64,000 nucleotides of DNA from Platycnemis pennipes. Taxonomy: Eukaryota > Arthropoda > Insecta > Odonata > Platycnemididae. Below, piece by piece: positions 1-10,665 of this stretch. The stretch's first letter is position 1. The number at the start of each line of letters is the position of its first letter. Under the pieces are notes generated by a model that saw nothing but the letters and a program-made list of their open reading frames with translations, was not told where the DNA came from and did no database searches. Made by a program: the position numbers and the translations under genes. The stretch lies in NCBI GenBank assembly GCA_933228895.1, contig OW121846.1:45712107-45776106 (forward strand). The letters run 5' to 3'.

Positions 1-849
1 AGATCGGTCATGCTAATTAAATAAGCATTCGAACGGCTAAAATATGTCTTTTACTGCGCAAATGAGTTGTACGGAATAAGGAAAATGTTGGTGGACAGTT
101 TATGAGAGGAAAGCGAGGTATTGTCACGAGTTATCTTTCTATTCACATACTCTTTCATCATACGCGAGCATACGTTGCCGCGATAACAGGATCGTTGTGT
201 CCTAGGGCAATTATATTCAAGACTTTCAGATATCCAGATGATAATAATGAGGAGAATGATCGGAAATATCCAAATCAGACTTATAAAACCTCATGTGTAC
301 CCTGCAAGTTTCCTAGAGGGTCTGTGGCTGGGTGGTACTATGTGGCTGAGTGCGATCTGGAACGGAGATGAATGAAAAAAAAGTAGGGACCTGAATACCC
401 CTGGAATAGCACCGACACTTCTGAGATTTTGAACCCTAGTTTTCTGTAGTGAAATCCTGAGCTCCTTCCACCAACCGGATTCCTTATGAAAAGTTAGGCA
501 GAGTTTTTAGAATAAATGATAGCTTAATAAATATTTTGAGGGACTTTACTAAAATGAAATGGTTTCACGTGTAGTATGTACATACATTCGTGAGAAATAT
601 TCTAATTGAGGATTGAAATAGGGTATGTTAGGTGTTGATAGATGAAAAAGATATAAAGAAGAGTAGGGAAAGTCTATTAAAACCAACCATTATCAGTATC
701 ATTAGACTAGTTCTTAGTTACTCATGGGATGTGACCGACAGTTTAGATCATTTGCGCAATTTTAGTGCAGTGGGTGATTGTGTACGTGTAGGATTCTTTA
801 GGAAACGTAGGAAAGATGGAGAGGAATCCTACGGTAGCATCAGCATACT
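1..849. other. no recognised feature
   Basis: I see no gene, repeat family or structured RNA here. The short open frames at 102-371 and 632-883 have no recognisable domain and look like chance frames. Confidence 0.4.
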
Positions 850-1055
850 CTTAAATAAAGGCAGCAAGGGTTCCACAATTTAACTTTGCATTCGAAGAAT
901 GGATAGTTGAACTCGAATTGCTCTACAAATGACATTCAAGTGGGCACTGGTTTACCAATGAAACCTCTCTTTAACTGTCGGAATTCGAACCCAGGCTCTC
1001 GGGGTCGGAAGCCAATAAGCTTACCACCATAGCAACCAGATCCCCCATATTAGGA
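850..1055 (-). repeat. tRNA-derived SINE, family A (degenerate)
   Basis: Read on the minus strand, this matches the family-A SINE seen at 5305-5615 and 49382-49712. It has a tRNA-like head (box-B-like GAATTCGAACCCAGG on the plus strand near 980), the segment around 945-965, and the body segment near 870-920. It is diverged and both ends are uncertain. Confidence 0.55.
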
Positions 1056-1189
1056 TCGATCAATTCCGTTTTTCTGCCACACAGTAACGTAAGTCAGCAG
1101 TTACAGGTAAAACTGGCGGAAATGCATATTTGTCGTACAAAAAATCTTGAGGTTTTTCTTTGCGAAATTAAGTTCATTTAGAATTTAAC

Positions 1190-1615
1190 TAGCTTGACTC
1201 ACAAGTGGAGCATGCTGCTAGATGGCAGTGAGTCATACATAATAATGGACAGGAAAGACGAGAATGCAAGTGTTCGGAAGGTAGTGCTACGAAAGAATGA
1301 CGAGTATAAAAATGAATGGACCGAGTGACTAAAGAATGGGTTCCAGGAAGAGCAGGATAAAAAGAATCTCAGAAGAGGACGGAAAAACCTAATCAGACCA
1401 TCATGGCTCGGCAGATGACGTTCTGAGGAAGAATGTATCGGGGAGAAGAGCGAATGAGAAGAATGGTGAAGGAATACCTCGAATGAGATACATGGAGGAA
1501 GTAGCGAAGGTTTACGAAAATTATATTAGCATATATATGTTGGAGATAGAAGCATTCTGTGGAGAGCTGCGTCAAACCAGTGTTAGAATTGATGAAAAAT
1601 GATGCTGATGATGAT
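1190..1615 (+). pseudogene. non-LTR reverse transcriptase C-terminal remnant (TGATGA-tailed family)
   Basis: The plus strand encodes broken pieces of the C-terminal tail typical of endonuclease/reverse-transcriptase retroposons: a segment resembling W-DRVT, then a segment resembling PRMRYMEEV, then RAASNQ-like. It ends in a GATGATGAT microsatellite near 1595-1612. Similar copies with the same tail lie at 11205-11510, 27675-27880 and 56600-57105. No copy has an intact frame, and I cannot assign a clade from these pieces. Confidence 0.6.
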
Positions 1616-2635
1616 AAGCAATAATTATTGGGAAGAGGAAAACTATTGTAAGCCTCAGCGGATCCGATATTGAATAATTTTATGACAATGATTTTGGAAC
1701 CCGTAAAGAATCGGTGGAAAAAATTGAAAGCCCCGCGTCAATCCTTGACTTATCCGCATCCATTTAACTTGGCATCCCTTAGAATTAGGAATTCCTTATT
1801 GATGAGGATTCTATATTATTGATCAGGCTTATGTTCTCCCTAAGCAAACTGAATTTCAGCACCATTCTCATTAATTTCATTAACCTTCTTCGAATCTGTT
1901 ATATGAAATGGTATAGAAAACGGCACGACAGCTGTTACCGAAATTTTTATCGGTGTCCTCAATAGTCCTATTACGTCACGAGTGCCACTCCCTCTCGTAA
2001 ACTCAAACTGGTCTTCATTTTCAAGGTCATTTTTCCTTCCAGCGTGCCAAGGTTAGGTTTTATGGGGACAGACCTAGGATGATCCTTAAGCATGCCCATT
2101 TTTCATCCCAAGCATTCTTTTTTGCAAAGAATCCTGGACACTAGTCCTTGTCATCAGGTATGTTTCACTTTTTGTGACGTGGTTTTCCTCGAAATAATCA
2201 TAAAACACGCTCATATTTTGTTAACACTTACATCTGCTTAATCAATTGCAAATCTGAGCATAGAAAATATGTGTGGCGAGAGGTGAACCAACACTAGGCA
2301 AGCCTTAATGTGAATAAATAAAAATCACTTGTTAATGATTATCTTTTAAGTTCTTTTTTCCTTTTAATTCTAAAATAAAATGACTTTTCCTGAAAAAGTA
2401 AGTATAATCACATGCAATACTACTACTATTAAAAGCCATCACTCCCCGGGGCAGGGCACCGCACGTGTATAAATATAGGATATTACTTGACAATCAAGCA
2501 AAACAATTAAATGGTTTATATTTTGTCTCATGGAAAATATTCACAACTATTCTTATAGTTCCGACACAATATCCAATTCAGAGCTGAAACTAGGTGCATA
2601 TGCTCTTCTGCTCGCAGGACATTCTAGATGGAGTT
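1616..2635. other. no recognised feature
   Basis: AT-rich sequence with no supported gene or repeat. An EcoRI-like or CG-rich motif here and there is not informative. Confidence 0.4.
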
Positions 2636-2800
2636 ATTGGTTGAAAAAAGACATCGCCTGTTCGTCTTCGCGTCACGTTTCCCTAATACTCTTTTAATAA
2701 ATCCTAGCCTTCTGCAAGCATGCCGGATAACTCCTAGATGTGTTTTCCTCTAGATAAACCTTTCGTAATCGTGAGACCTCAGTGATTCACTGATTTTGGT
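2636..2800 (-). repeat. CR1/L2-type LINE fragment, old
   Basis: The plus strand carries the antisense of the segment equivalent to GFIKRVLG in the intact LINE at 30.8-33.8 kb (TACTCTTTTAATAAATCC), followed by the antisense of the DLSWG region. It shares a diverged variant with 58060-58500, both carrying GATGGAGTTAT and AGACATCGCC. It is 5' and 3' truncated and has no open frame. Confidence 0.6.
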
Positions 2801-3435
2801 TTTAATGATCCAGCTCAAGAAACCGATTTGTTCCTTCAGTTTAAGCCCACGTACTCCTACGTTTAATGATTAAGTTGCACATTATCCTTCTGAAGCAGTT
2901 CCTCGTGGAAGCGAAGGTATTCGAGTATGGAAGCCGCCTCCTGTGTAAATGACTGTTTGTTCGTAGAAAGAAAAGCTGCGACGCGTAATCCTTGCCCTGA
3001 GAAATGTATACTCATATGTATTTATCATTCCGGCGTGTCGGAATGATGAACTTAAGTGAGCATAATTTTCCCGGAGAGTAGGATCCGCCTATTAAGTTTA
3101 ACATCCCGGCGCGGGGTGACATTAACATAAGTACAGTCTGCATGAAGTTAGGGTGAGGTACTAGAGGAGTGGATGAATATACTGCTACCTCATGGGTTTA
3201 TGAGTTAGGGTTAAAAGAGCGGAGAAAAGGTGAAGAAGAGCATTTCAAGGTTAGTAGTAGCTGTAACTATTCGGGGAGGAGAACCACAACTAAGGTTATA
3301 TGCGCCATTATGAATAGGAAGGAATATGGAATTGAAATAGATATTTTATGGAGCTGAGGAAGGGTGGGGAGGAACCCAGCGTGGAAATTAGCTTCATGAT
3401 ATGGAATTACATCAAGGGGATCTCAATTAAACATC
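2801..3435. other. no recognised feature
   Basis: No supported gene. The open frame at 3169-3357 has no recognisable motif. Confidence 0.4.
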
Positions 3436-3439
3436 CCAT

Positions 3440-3750
3440 ATGACGATTGAAGTACTGGATTTGAAGTGATCTCCAAGCAGCGCTTAAGTGGGGACCTCTT
3501 AACTAAAGAAAAATCCCTGCCACTACCAGGATTCATACCCGGGGCCACGGAATGAGATGCTAGTCATCTAGCCCAGGGGTGTAAGAATTAACATCCTCTC
3601 CGACTGATGAAATGCTGTACTTAAGGTTCCATGACACAGCACTCAGGTATACCAATGAATAATATCTGCCTCAGCCGTGACTCAAGCTAAGGCTCTCGAG
3701 ATGAGAGGCCAGTAATCTTGTCACCACATCAACCTGATCCCCTAGGGTCT
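3440..3750 (-). repeat. two adjacent tRNA-derived SINE fragments
   Basis: Two minus-strand SINE heads follow one another. One has its box-B-like region near 3528-3545 (GGATTCATACCCGG on plus). The other spans about 3590-3750, with the family-A body (CGACTGATGAAATG) and a diverged head ending in ACCTGATCCCC. They may be one duplicated element or two independent insertions. Confidence 0.5.
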
Positions 3751-4785
3751 GAGATGAGTGAAAATTGAGATGATGTGGTTGCGTGTAGCGATAAGGCATT
3801 GATGCCCACATATTACACATCGAAGCACAACTAGTTTAAGTTTCGGGGTAGACTTGTAGGAAAAGGAGAAGGTAAGAAGAGAAATAAAATTGTTGGAGGT
3901 CGATGATACTTTGTGGAACAATGATACCTATATAATAAGAAATACATTTTATCATTGACCAAAACGCTATGCTCATCAAAATCGATTGGATTTTATTAAA
4001 TCATTGTAGAACTGTACAAGCTTTGTTCATTCATTATTCAGAGAAAAAAAGAAATTACAAAAACTGATAGCATGGCAGTTTTAATGCACTGTCTTAGCTC
4101 TCTGTACAATGGTTGGTGGGAATACGATTTCTTAAATTATCGTTCGGCTTTCTCTCCGTCTCCCATATTGTCACTTCTGCCTAACGTGCCGATGTGATGT
4201 TGGTGTAAAAATCTACCTACCTTGCCAGCTCTCGAATCATTGGAATCTGTCCAAAAAACGCATCACGTATTGGTAAGAATGAAACGAGCGCGGATTCTTG
4301 GTTTGGTCGCATTCAGCGAAGGGATGAAATTGGAATCTATTCGTGGAATGCATATAAATGATGGGAGGATAAATGTTGCAATTGGAAAGGTAAAGTCGTG
4401 AAATTCAAAGGCATTTATGGGGTGTGGGATTTTCTTTGCGGTGAATCGCGTGAAATAAAAATGGACTGAAGGGCTAGAAAGCTATTCATTGACGTCATGA
4501 GCACCATAACCGTGGGCATATTTGTCACCCGCGTTCTTCAGAAAAATTCTTATGGACATTTGGTAATAGGCCTACCATAGAACATTCTGATGCATGGAGA
4601 GGCTAGAGGTGAATTTTTTATCGTGCAAATAACCGAACTGTCCAGAAAGCTTCTTGAATTCAGGCTTGATACCGCCGCAGAAAAGAGACCCATGCTATTT
4701 CCATGCGTGCCTCCGAGCAATTTCCACGATTTGATTCTGCTTCGAGCTGCAATATATTGTTTCGTGTTAATCCAACCATATGTGA
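3751..4785. other. no recognised feature
   Basis: No supported gene. Overlapping open frames occur on both strands around 4550-4840 (74 and 96 codons). Neither has a recognisable domain, and overlap on both strands argues against coding. Confidence 0.35.
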
Positions 4786-4925
4786 CTAGGTTTTTTTGCA
4801 CACCTGCCAGGTAATCAAAGAACGCGGGTTCGAACCCCACTTCACAATGTTTGCCTTAGTTCCTCGTAGGATTAGCTTGGGATTGCGTTAGTTTAGACGG
4901 AGCGATGTAACCTCAGCACTTAAAG
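4786..4925 (+). repeat. tRNA-like SINE head (degenerate)
   Basis: A strong box-B-like sequence, GCGGGTTCGAACCCC, lies at about 4824-4838. It is followed by a tail (TTTAGACGGAGCGATGTAA) that recurs in diverged form near 36690-36715. No complete cloverleaf can be drawn, so I treat it as a SINE rather than a tRNA gene. Confidence 0.45.
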
Positions 4926-5304
4926 TGATTGAAATACAAATATATCTATGGATACACTTATTTTCCATTTCCTGGTCAATGCCCATTCATTATATTAGCA
5001 TTGTTTTCTCCTCATATCTTTTTTGCATTTCCTGTGTAACTCTCTGCTTGAATAATTTTTCCTTTTCTTAACTTGGTATTTCTTATCGATCTTTTAATTA
5101 TTTAAGAACATCGATTTATTAGTTCATCATCAAATGATTTATTTTCATTTCAGATCTTTAGCTATGATTTTGTAATGTCCATAATAAGAAGCGCAGTTCT
5201 TCGTCGGACTGTTTTACCCAATCTGTATCATCCGCAAAACTTGCAATTTTAATCAGTCTGCAAGTTAAGATTATAATTTGTATCCTCCGATGTGGCTCTG
5301 GGGA

Positions 5305-5615
5305 TCAAGTTGGTGTGGTGGTTAGAGTGCTGGTCTCCCATCCCGATGGTCCGGGTTTGATTCCTGGCAGTGGCGGATTTTTTAGTGGAGAATCGGTCCC
5401 CTCTTGAATGCCTAGTGGAGGGTATTTCAAGTTCAGTACTCCGTCCGATGAATGTACGTTAAGCCGTGGTCCCCTTGGCGCCTTTCGTTAAGAGTGGGCT
5501 AATGCCGTGCTCTCCACCCTTCCTCCGTTCCCTGAAAATTCCTACCGTTACCCAATTGCCCACCTATCCTAAATAGTGCAAATAACCTCAGCTGTCGGTT
5601 CCCTGAATAACCAAC
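5305..5615 (+). repeat. tRNA-derived SINE, family A (near full length)
   Basis: This is the best-preserved early copy of the commonest SINE in the window. The tRNA-like head has a box A region (GTGGTGGTTAGAGTGCTGG) and a box B (GGTCCGGGTTTGATTCC). The body carries GTACTCCGTCCGATG, then GAGTGGGCTAATGCCG, CTCCACCCTTCC, GTTCCCTGAAAATTCC and CCCAATTGCCCACCTATCC. The 3' end near 5585-5615 is CCCTGAATAACCAACC. Such elements are transcribed by RNA polymerase III from the internal promoter and encode no protein. Confidence 0.8.
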
Positions 5616-5889
5616 CAACCGATGTGTCTCTGAACATCTGCTCTTAGTATATGAAATGGCGAAAATCAACAACCCTCCCTAGGTGGCGGAGAAATAACTC
5701 GTGGGTGGGAAACAATGGAACATATAGAAAATGTAATCCATTTTCTAAGCCAGAACTAAGCAGCTTGACATTTATGGATAGTGCCAGTTCCTACCAGCTG
5801 GGGCAGGTAGAGTACATGCGTTCCTATTTTTCATCCGCACTCAAACTGTATTGGGGGAATGCAGAGAATGGCAGAGGTTTTTCCTTGAC
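5616..5889. other. no recognised feature
   Basis: The open frame of 113 codons starting at 5651 runs into the SINE fragment at 5890 and ends inside it, so it is not supported as a gene. Confidence 0.35.
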
Positions 5890-6125
5890 CTACCGATTCC
5901 CACCTGAGTGCCATGAGGAGAGTACCACGAGTGCAGTACTCCGTCCGTCAGATGGGAAGTTAAACTTTGCATTCCTAGGCACCCTTTTTTAGATCAGGCT
6001 GACGCCGAAGCAGGGCTTTTCTCCTCTCCTCTTCTTGAAGCGTTCCTACCTCTAACCAATTGCGCAATTATGGTAATTAGTGCACATGAACTTAACTATC
6101 GGCCACCTCCTCCGAATAAATAAAA
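5890..6125 (+). repeat. tRNA-derived SINE, family A, body only
   Basis: Matches the body of the 5305-5615 copy: GCAGTACTCCGTCCGTCAG near 5934, then a diverged GGCTGACGCCG, CTCTCCTCTTC, and a 3' end with GGCCACCTCCTCCGAATAA near 6095-6115. The 49382-49712 copy has the similar GGCCGCCTCGCCCAAATAA. The tRNA-like head is absent, a 5' truncation. Confidence 0.65.
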
Positions 6126-6925
6126 TTGGTACTGAATATAACATCGGATTCTTAGTATAATCTCATTTTCAACTGAAGTGCGTACCATCCCTGAGACTCC
6201 AGCTCTAATTAGTGTAGTTGCGTGTACTTTTAAAAAAAATGAATTGTAAATGACGCCGTGGACCATCACTGGCAAAATGTGTAGTGATTTCCTGAGTGGA
6301 AAGCTCTAGGGTGTCTGTAAACATCGCAACTTCCCAGAGGCTCTGCTCGAGTGAGAGCATCGGTGATAGCAGGAGAGTGCGAAAGTGATCTGGCTAGATA
6401 CTCTTCCTGTATCATCGGCTTTCATGACGCAGACCCTCGTAGTATTTACGCATTCTCCGTTTTTGATGGGACGAGTACTCTTTCGCCATCTGGCAACTGT
6501 CAGAGCAAGTGCAAAGCTCTTTGCTTTGTGCGATATTCGAGCGTCTTATCAATTTCTCTATTTTAGCATACATAAAATTCTTTAATTGTTCAGCTCACTT
6601 TGCAGACACTTGGTCTCAGTTATTTTATAGAATAAATGCTATCATTCTTGACCTTGTGGGACGGGAACTCATGGAACAATTGTACTGCAATAAATTGGAC
6701 TAGAAGCAAATTTAAAAAAGCGTACGGTAATGACCATTTGGGGTACAACAGCAGGAAAAATATGACACTAAATACGAAAAAGACGGAACTGAAGTGAGTA
6801 CATTGAAACAGGATAAAATTCTGAGAGACACATTAATCAATTTAATCAACCAAGTTAAGTTACGGAACCCATACCAAAACAATTTGCATGTTGGTCTGAA
6901 AGAAATTTGGATCCATTAGACAGGT
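6126..6925. other. no recognised feature
   Basis: Three overlapping short plus-strand frames (6351-6703) have no recognisable domain. I see no repeat family here. Confidence 0.35.
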
Positions 6926-6929
6926 GGTG

Positions 6930-7335
6930 AGATAATATAGCGATAAAGTTAGGGAGCGGTATTACTACGCATTAGTTAGGCCAAAAGTGGAATGGGAAGT
7001 ATTTGGAACCCGTGTGAAAATAATAAAAGAAATTGATAGAATTCAGAAGAGATCAGCTAATTTTGTGAACGAAGGTTTGTAAAGGGGGTTGATCATGATT
7101 GGTGACTGAGAATCATGGTATGATAACTGAAGCAATGGGAATGGTAAATATTCGATCACTAAGACTGCAAGCCAGACTACAACTTTTACAAAAGTACAAA
7201 GTAGACGAGTTCATCTCCAACACCGTGTTAATTGTAAGAACTCCACGCTAAATTGGGAGACAGGACTATAAGGATAAAATGAGAGAAATGCACCGTACCA
7301 GAGACATTCAAATGATCGTTCTTTTCCCTAAGGAG
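6930..7335 (+). pseudogene. non-LTR reverse transcriptase C-terminal remnant (CR1/Jockey-like)
   Basis: The plus strand encodes, with stops and shifts, a segment resembling RYYYALVRPKVEW, then EIDRIQKRSANFV, then a segment ending RTRDIQMIVLFP. These align in order with LVRPHLEYAASVW, DSVQRRAARFV and FFPRTI of the intact LINE at 30786-33821. Divergence is high, so this is an old copy or a different family. It stops where the foldback element at 7338 starts. Confidence 0.65.
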
Positions 7336-7337
7336 CT

Positions 7338-7635
7338 GTGTTTGAAACAATCGAGATTATCTCGAAAAGGTAACCAAGGAGCCACGTGGTACAAACAAGA
7401 AAGGGTTCGAATATTTGGTGTGTTTGTATCGCTCATTAAAATGTCAATAAGTGTTTCTTTTAGTTTTCCTCGCTCTAAGGCTCTAAATTTGAGTCAGATA
7501 AGATGAAACTCGTGTAAATCAATATAGTTAGATTGTAATGTACGATTATAATAGACCAAATTTGCCAACCGTTCGTGTTTAAACCACGTGACTCCTTGGT
7601 TACCTATTAGAGGTAATCTCGATGGTTTCAAACAC
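7338..7635. mobile_element. foldback MITE with about 80-bp terminal inverted repeats
   Basis: The left arm (7338-7418) starts GTGTTTGAAACAATCGAGAT. Its reverse complement is found at 7556-7635 as an imperfect match of roughly 80% by eye, sharing GGTAACCAAGGAG and CACGTGGT. The centre of about 137 bp has no coding potential. No target-site duplication is evident, and the superfamily is unknown. It is probably a non-autonomous DNA transposon. Confidence 0.65.
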
Positions 7636-7814
7636 CCCCCAAGCAATGAATGACCACAACAACTTCAAGACTTTTCACACCATGATGCCTTCATAAATTA
7701 TATTTAATTTAGACTGGCAAGAAATTGCAAACATTAGACTAACACGAATAAATGTAACAAAAAGATTAAAATAAGGGATTAGGTTATTATTTTCCCTACA
7801 AAATAGAGGCAATT

Positions 7815-7915
7815 TTACAGAGAAAAGATCATTCGCCTTGACTGGGATTCGAACCCGGATTCCCTGATTTTCGGCCAGGTGCTTTAACCAGTGAAGCAAC
7901 TTAGGCGACGTGGCG
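7815..7915 (-). repeat. tRNA-derived SINE, family C (minus copy)
   Basis: The minus strand has a tRNA-like unit at about 7833-7908. It shows CACTGGTTAAAGCACCTGG (box A and anticodon stem region) and CCGGGTTCGAATCCC (box B), with possible acceptor pairing of TCGCCT with AGGCGA. The tail AATGATCTTTTCTCTGT is shared with the plus copy at 8028. The 7-base anticodon loop would read CCGAAAA, which lacks the U33 expected in a functional tRNA, so I call it SINE-derived. Confidence 0.6.
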
Positions 7916-8027
7916 CCATCGTCCAAGAGTGGCGCTATGAGCACGACATCGACTGCTTTGTGGCATAATATGCCTAGCAGTTCGATAAAATCTAGTTCCT
8001 TTAAGGCCTCTAATATTACACAGGGAA

Positions 8028-8130
8028 GCATGGCGTCTCGATAGCTTAACTGGTTGAAGCACCTGGCCAGAAATCAGGGGATACGGGTTCGAAAGCCGGT
8101 CGAGACGAATGATTTTTTTCTCTGTGGCAG
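8028..8130 (+). repeat. tRNA-derived SINE, family C (plus copy)
   Basis: Plus-strand partner of the 7815-7915 copy. It has acceptor-like GTCTCGA pairing with TCGAGAC, then TTAACTGGTTGAAGCACC, ACGGGTTCGAAAGCC, and the same tail form AATGATTTTTTTCTCTGT. The T-stem is mispaired, which argues against a functional tRNA gene. Confidence 0.6.
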
Positions 8131-8379
8131 TTCTGCTATTGTGCATTTCAGCGGGTAACGCCGTTAAGGTTCTCGCGGCTAGTTCGCGATCCTTCAATTT
8201 GTTTTCCCCTTATTTTGAGATTTAAGAATGCCTACATAAAATACGTGAAATGGATGTCAGTAGTGCTTCATATGTGTTTCATTGCATTTTGGTTGAAAAG
8301 CATAACAGTTTTTTTAAGTATCCCATATGATATCCATAGAAATCGCTCCTTAGGTACGTAGAATAATAAAAAGCTGCAT

Positions 8380-8455
8380 GTAAGTGTTGGATCCTTCACT
8401 CTCTGCCACACACCATCACGGTGGCTCGCAGGGCATTGCGCAGATATGGCTGTAT
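8380..8455 (+). repeat. LINE 3' end fragment
   Basis: Contains the conserved CR1-family 3' block in degenerate form (CTCTGCCACACACCATCACG, then GGTGGCTCGCAGGGCATT). It is a 5'-truncated, decayed insertion with no recognisable TAGATG run. Confidence 0.65.
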
Positions 8456-9061
8456 TGTAATGAAAGGAAAATCACTCTGATTATGCTGTAGCCCAGATAA
8501 ATGAAATAAACTGGTGAATGATTGACATTTTTTTATTTACTTGTAAAAAACTCAAGGTAGCAGTCCATTTTCATTGGTAGAAAGCTGAGCAATCCAGAAT
8601 TGTAATTAAAAGCAGTCTCGAAAATTTAGAGCCGATAAAAAAGTTTTTACTTGATCGGGTTGCGGAAGTGTCGATTTTGATGCACTTTAAGGTTTTTATT
8701 ACCAGGAAGTATTTAATTCTGAGTACTCATCCTGCATTATCCTTTCATTCACTCTCATTATTGACTCTAAAATTTCCTGTATTCTGTTATTCAACAGCGT
8801 TCTTTGCTAAAAGCCGTACACTTTTGTTTCAAGCCGGCCGCGCGCCAACATGATTACTAAATCTGCGATTAAATTTTACATTAAGTATGAATGGTGTGTT
8901 TATCACAGTTTGAAGATTAGATTCAGTGATTCACTATAACTTTTAAATTTTGAATGCCTAAGAGGGGAATTCCTTTGCTATAAATATGTTTTGCTTTCTT
9001 GACACTTATTCTCAATTTGTGGCTGATATTCGTCCAGTAAAATCTCTTTTGTTCTGCAACA
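8456..9061. other. no recognised feature
   Basis: AT-rich, no supported feature. Short open frames only. Confidence 0.35.
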
Positions 9062-9201
9062 CTTGCAAGGAACATTTAAGAATCAAGGAAATGTCATCGC
9101 CGGACTCTACAGGGATGATAAAACGACTGAATGGATTGGCTATTCTTTTAGCGTGTCTAAAGATGGCGAGATATTATTTATCGGAGTTCCAAAGGAGGGT
9201 T
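9062..9201 (+). other. possible exon or pseudo-exon with FG-GAP-like peptide
   Basis: One plus-strand frame reads GNVIAGLYRDDKTTEW and then IGYSFSVSKDGEILFIGVPK. The spacing GYS-x8-LFIG-x-P resembles an FG-GAP blade of integrin alpha subunits (GYSV...LLVGAP). The frame closes about 35 bases after the end of this peptide. An AG precedes the segment near 9070. No strong GT donor follows; the GT at 9199 is weak. No neighbouring blades or calcium-binding DxDxDG motif were found. It could be a diverged exon, a pseudogene scrap or chance. Confidence 0.18.
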
Positions 9202-10400
9202 TAAAACAGAGCTTAATGTGCTAATGCCTGTTACTGCCCGCTTTTTCCATCGCCGGCAATCCCAAGTTGGTACACGTTCGGACGAAAAACTAGGAGTGAA
9301 CATGATGGACGGTGCTTCAAGTTTGGGAGTTTTGATTGGAGATGGCAAAGGAAGTCTTAACCGTTAAGAAATTAATGAATCGGTACGAAAAAGTAATTAC
9401 CGTAATTTCATTCCATGAGCCCATGCTTCATCCGCTGGAGAAAATGTCTTTCCATGGTAAACGTGCCATCGTATACCAAGATTAGTACACACAAAACCAC
9501 ACTGAATTTCGAGATGATCCGGATGTAAATTATATATTTTTGGTTTATATATGGGATATTTGGCAAAAAAAGAGGAGGAGAAACTCATTTCCGAGAGAGG
9601 TCAACTCCCTTCACTTTTTTCTGCTCTGGTAAAAAACAGCTACAATTTCAAGGAGCATTTCCGAGTTGACTTCGAATTAAAACTTAAAACTTATCCGCGT
9701 TACTGGCAAGGAAATAAGTGTGGTACAGTAATGGCGTGATCAATGTCTCTAAATATAAGGCAAGTTGATTGGATTCACGTAGTACCCTCTCAGAATTGCA
9801 ATCATACCGTAATTTATTAGCATAAATTATACAGTTTCCAGCCGCAGCTAACTTTAAACCCTGCTCTTAACTAGATTGAAGTCCGGAACCCACACTTTCC
9901 TCACAGTAATCCCAGAGCAATTCTTTCTTTGACGAACCTTCTATTTCACTCAAACAGGAAAAGGATTTCTTACGTTCTAAGCATTCAAGGCTTTTACGAG
10001 TGTGCGACATGAAGCTGTATTGTGGAATTGCCATCAACCTTATATCTACAAATATTTCGTACCGCAAGTGATAAATTTTATAGTCCGAAACTAAATATAT
10101 GGACCAGGTTGCAAACATGAGTAATGTGGTGACTGCTTTGGGGGAGAGGAAATACACATTATTGGAGGATTGAAGGAAAATAGGATTTTAATTGTTTCCA
10201 ACGTTTCCCTGCTCTCATTAGCATCTTCAGGGTTTGGAACATTAGTCCCACGAAGCATTATTTGCCATGATAGAAAACAATTTGAATCCATGCAATAGAG
10301 GTACAAAAGAAAAGTAAACTGGAAAGATACGACAATGACTGTTCACTTGCCTTCAGTACACTCCAGTTCACGTCTGTGATTCAATTTAGGTCACAGAAAA
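9202..10400. other. no recognised feature
   Basis: No repeat family recognised. A plus frame at about 9245-9365 and a minus frame at 9397-9588 are open but have no domain I can name. Confidence 0.35.
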
Positions 10401-10504
10401 CATCATGTTGGTTTGGCTGATATCTTCAGACTTAACCATGTGATAACTTTCCATAATGGAAAATAAAAGAATGAAACATTGGCAGGTTCACTTCATATTT
10501 AAAT

Positions 10505-10549
10505 AGGCACGACCCGGGTTTCATAACGTAGTTACATCTTCAGGTGACT
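10505..10549 (-). ncRNA. hammerhead-ribozyme-like motif, left arm
   Basis: Minus strand, 5' to 3': AGTCAC (stem I), CTGAAGA (core C3 to A9), one extra T, GTAAC-TAC-GTTAT (stem II with 3-base loop), GAA (G12 A13 A14), ACCCGGGT (stem III), C (position 17), then GTGCCT (stem I 3' side). Stem I pairs at five of six positions. All catalytic bases are present. The extra T before stem II departs from the usual core. Stem III is self-complementary with no loop, as in the short type-I hammerheads thought to work as dimers. Predicted cleavage falls between 10511 and 10510. Activity is not shown by sequence. Confidence 0.5.
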
Positions 10550-10665
10550 GATCATGCATAGCATTGCATGATCAGTCACCTGAACTGATTGAAAATCTTT
10601 CAAAATTGCGTAAATCATGCATACATCGTAGAGATCTTTATGATCTTCATGATGTATGCATGATA

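Noticed and set aside
4550..4840. Overlapping 96- and 74-codon frames on opposite strands
   Set aside because: No domain recognised, and mutual overlap makes coding unlikely.
7833..8106. Two possible tRNA genes
   Set aside because: The T-stem or the U33 position is wrong, and a shared downstream tail marks both as SINEs.
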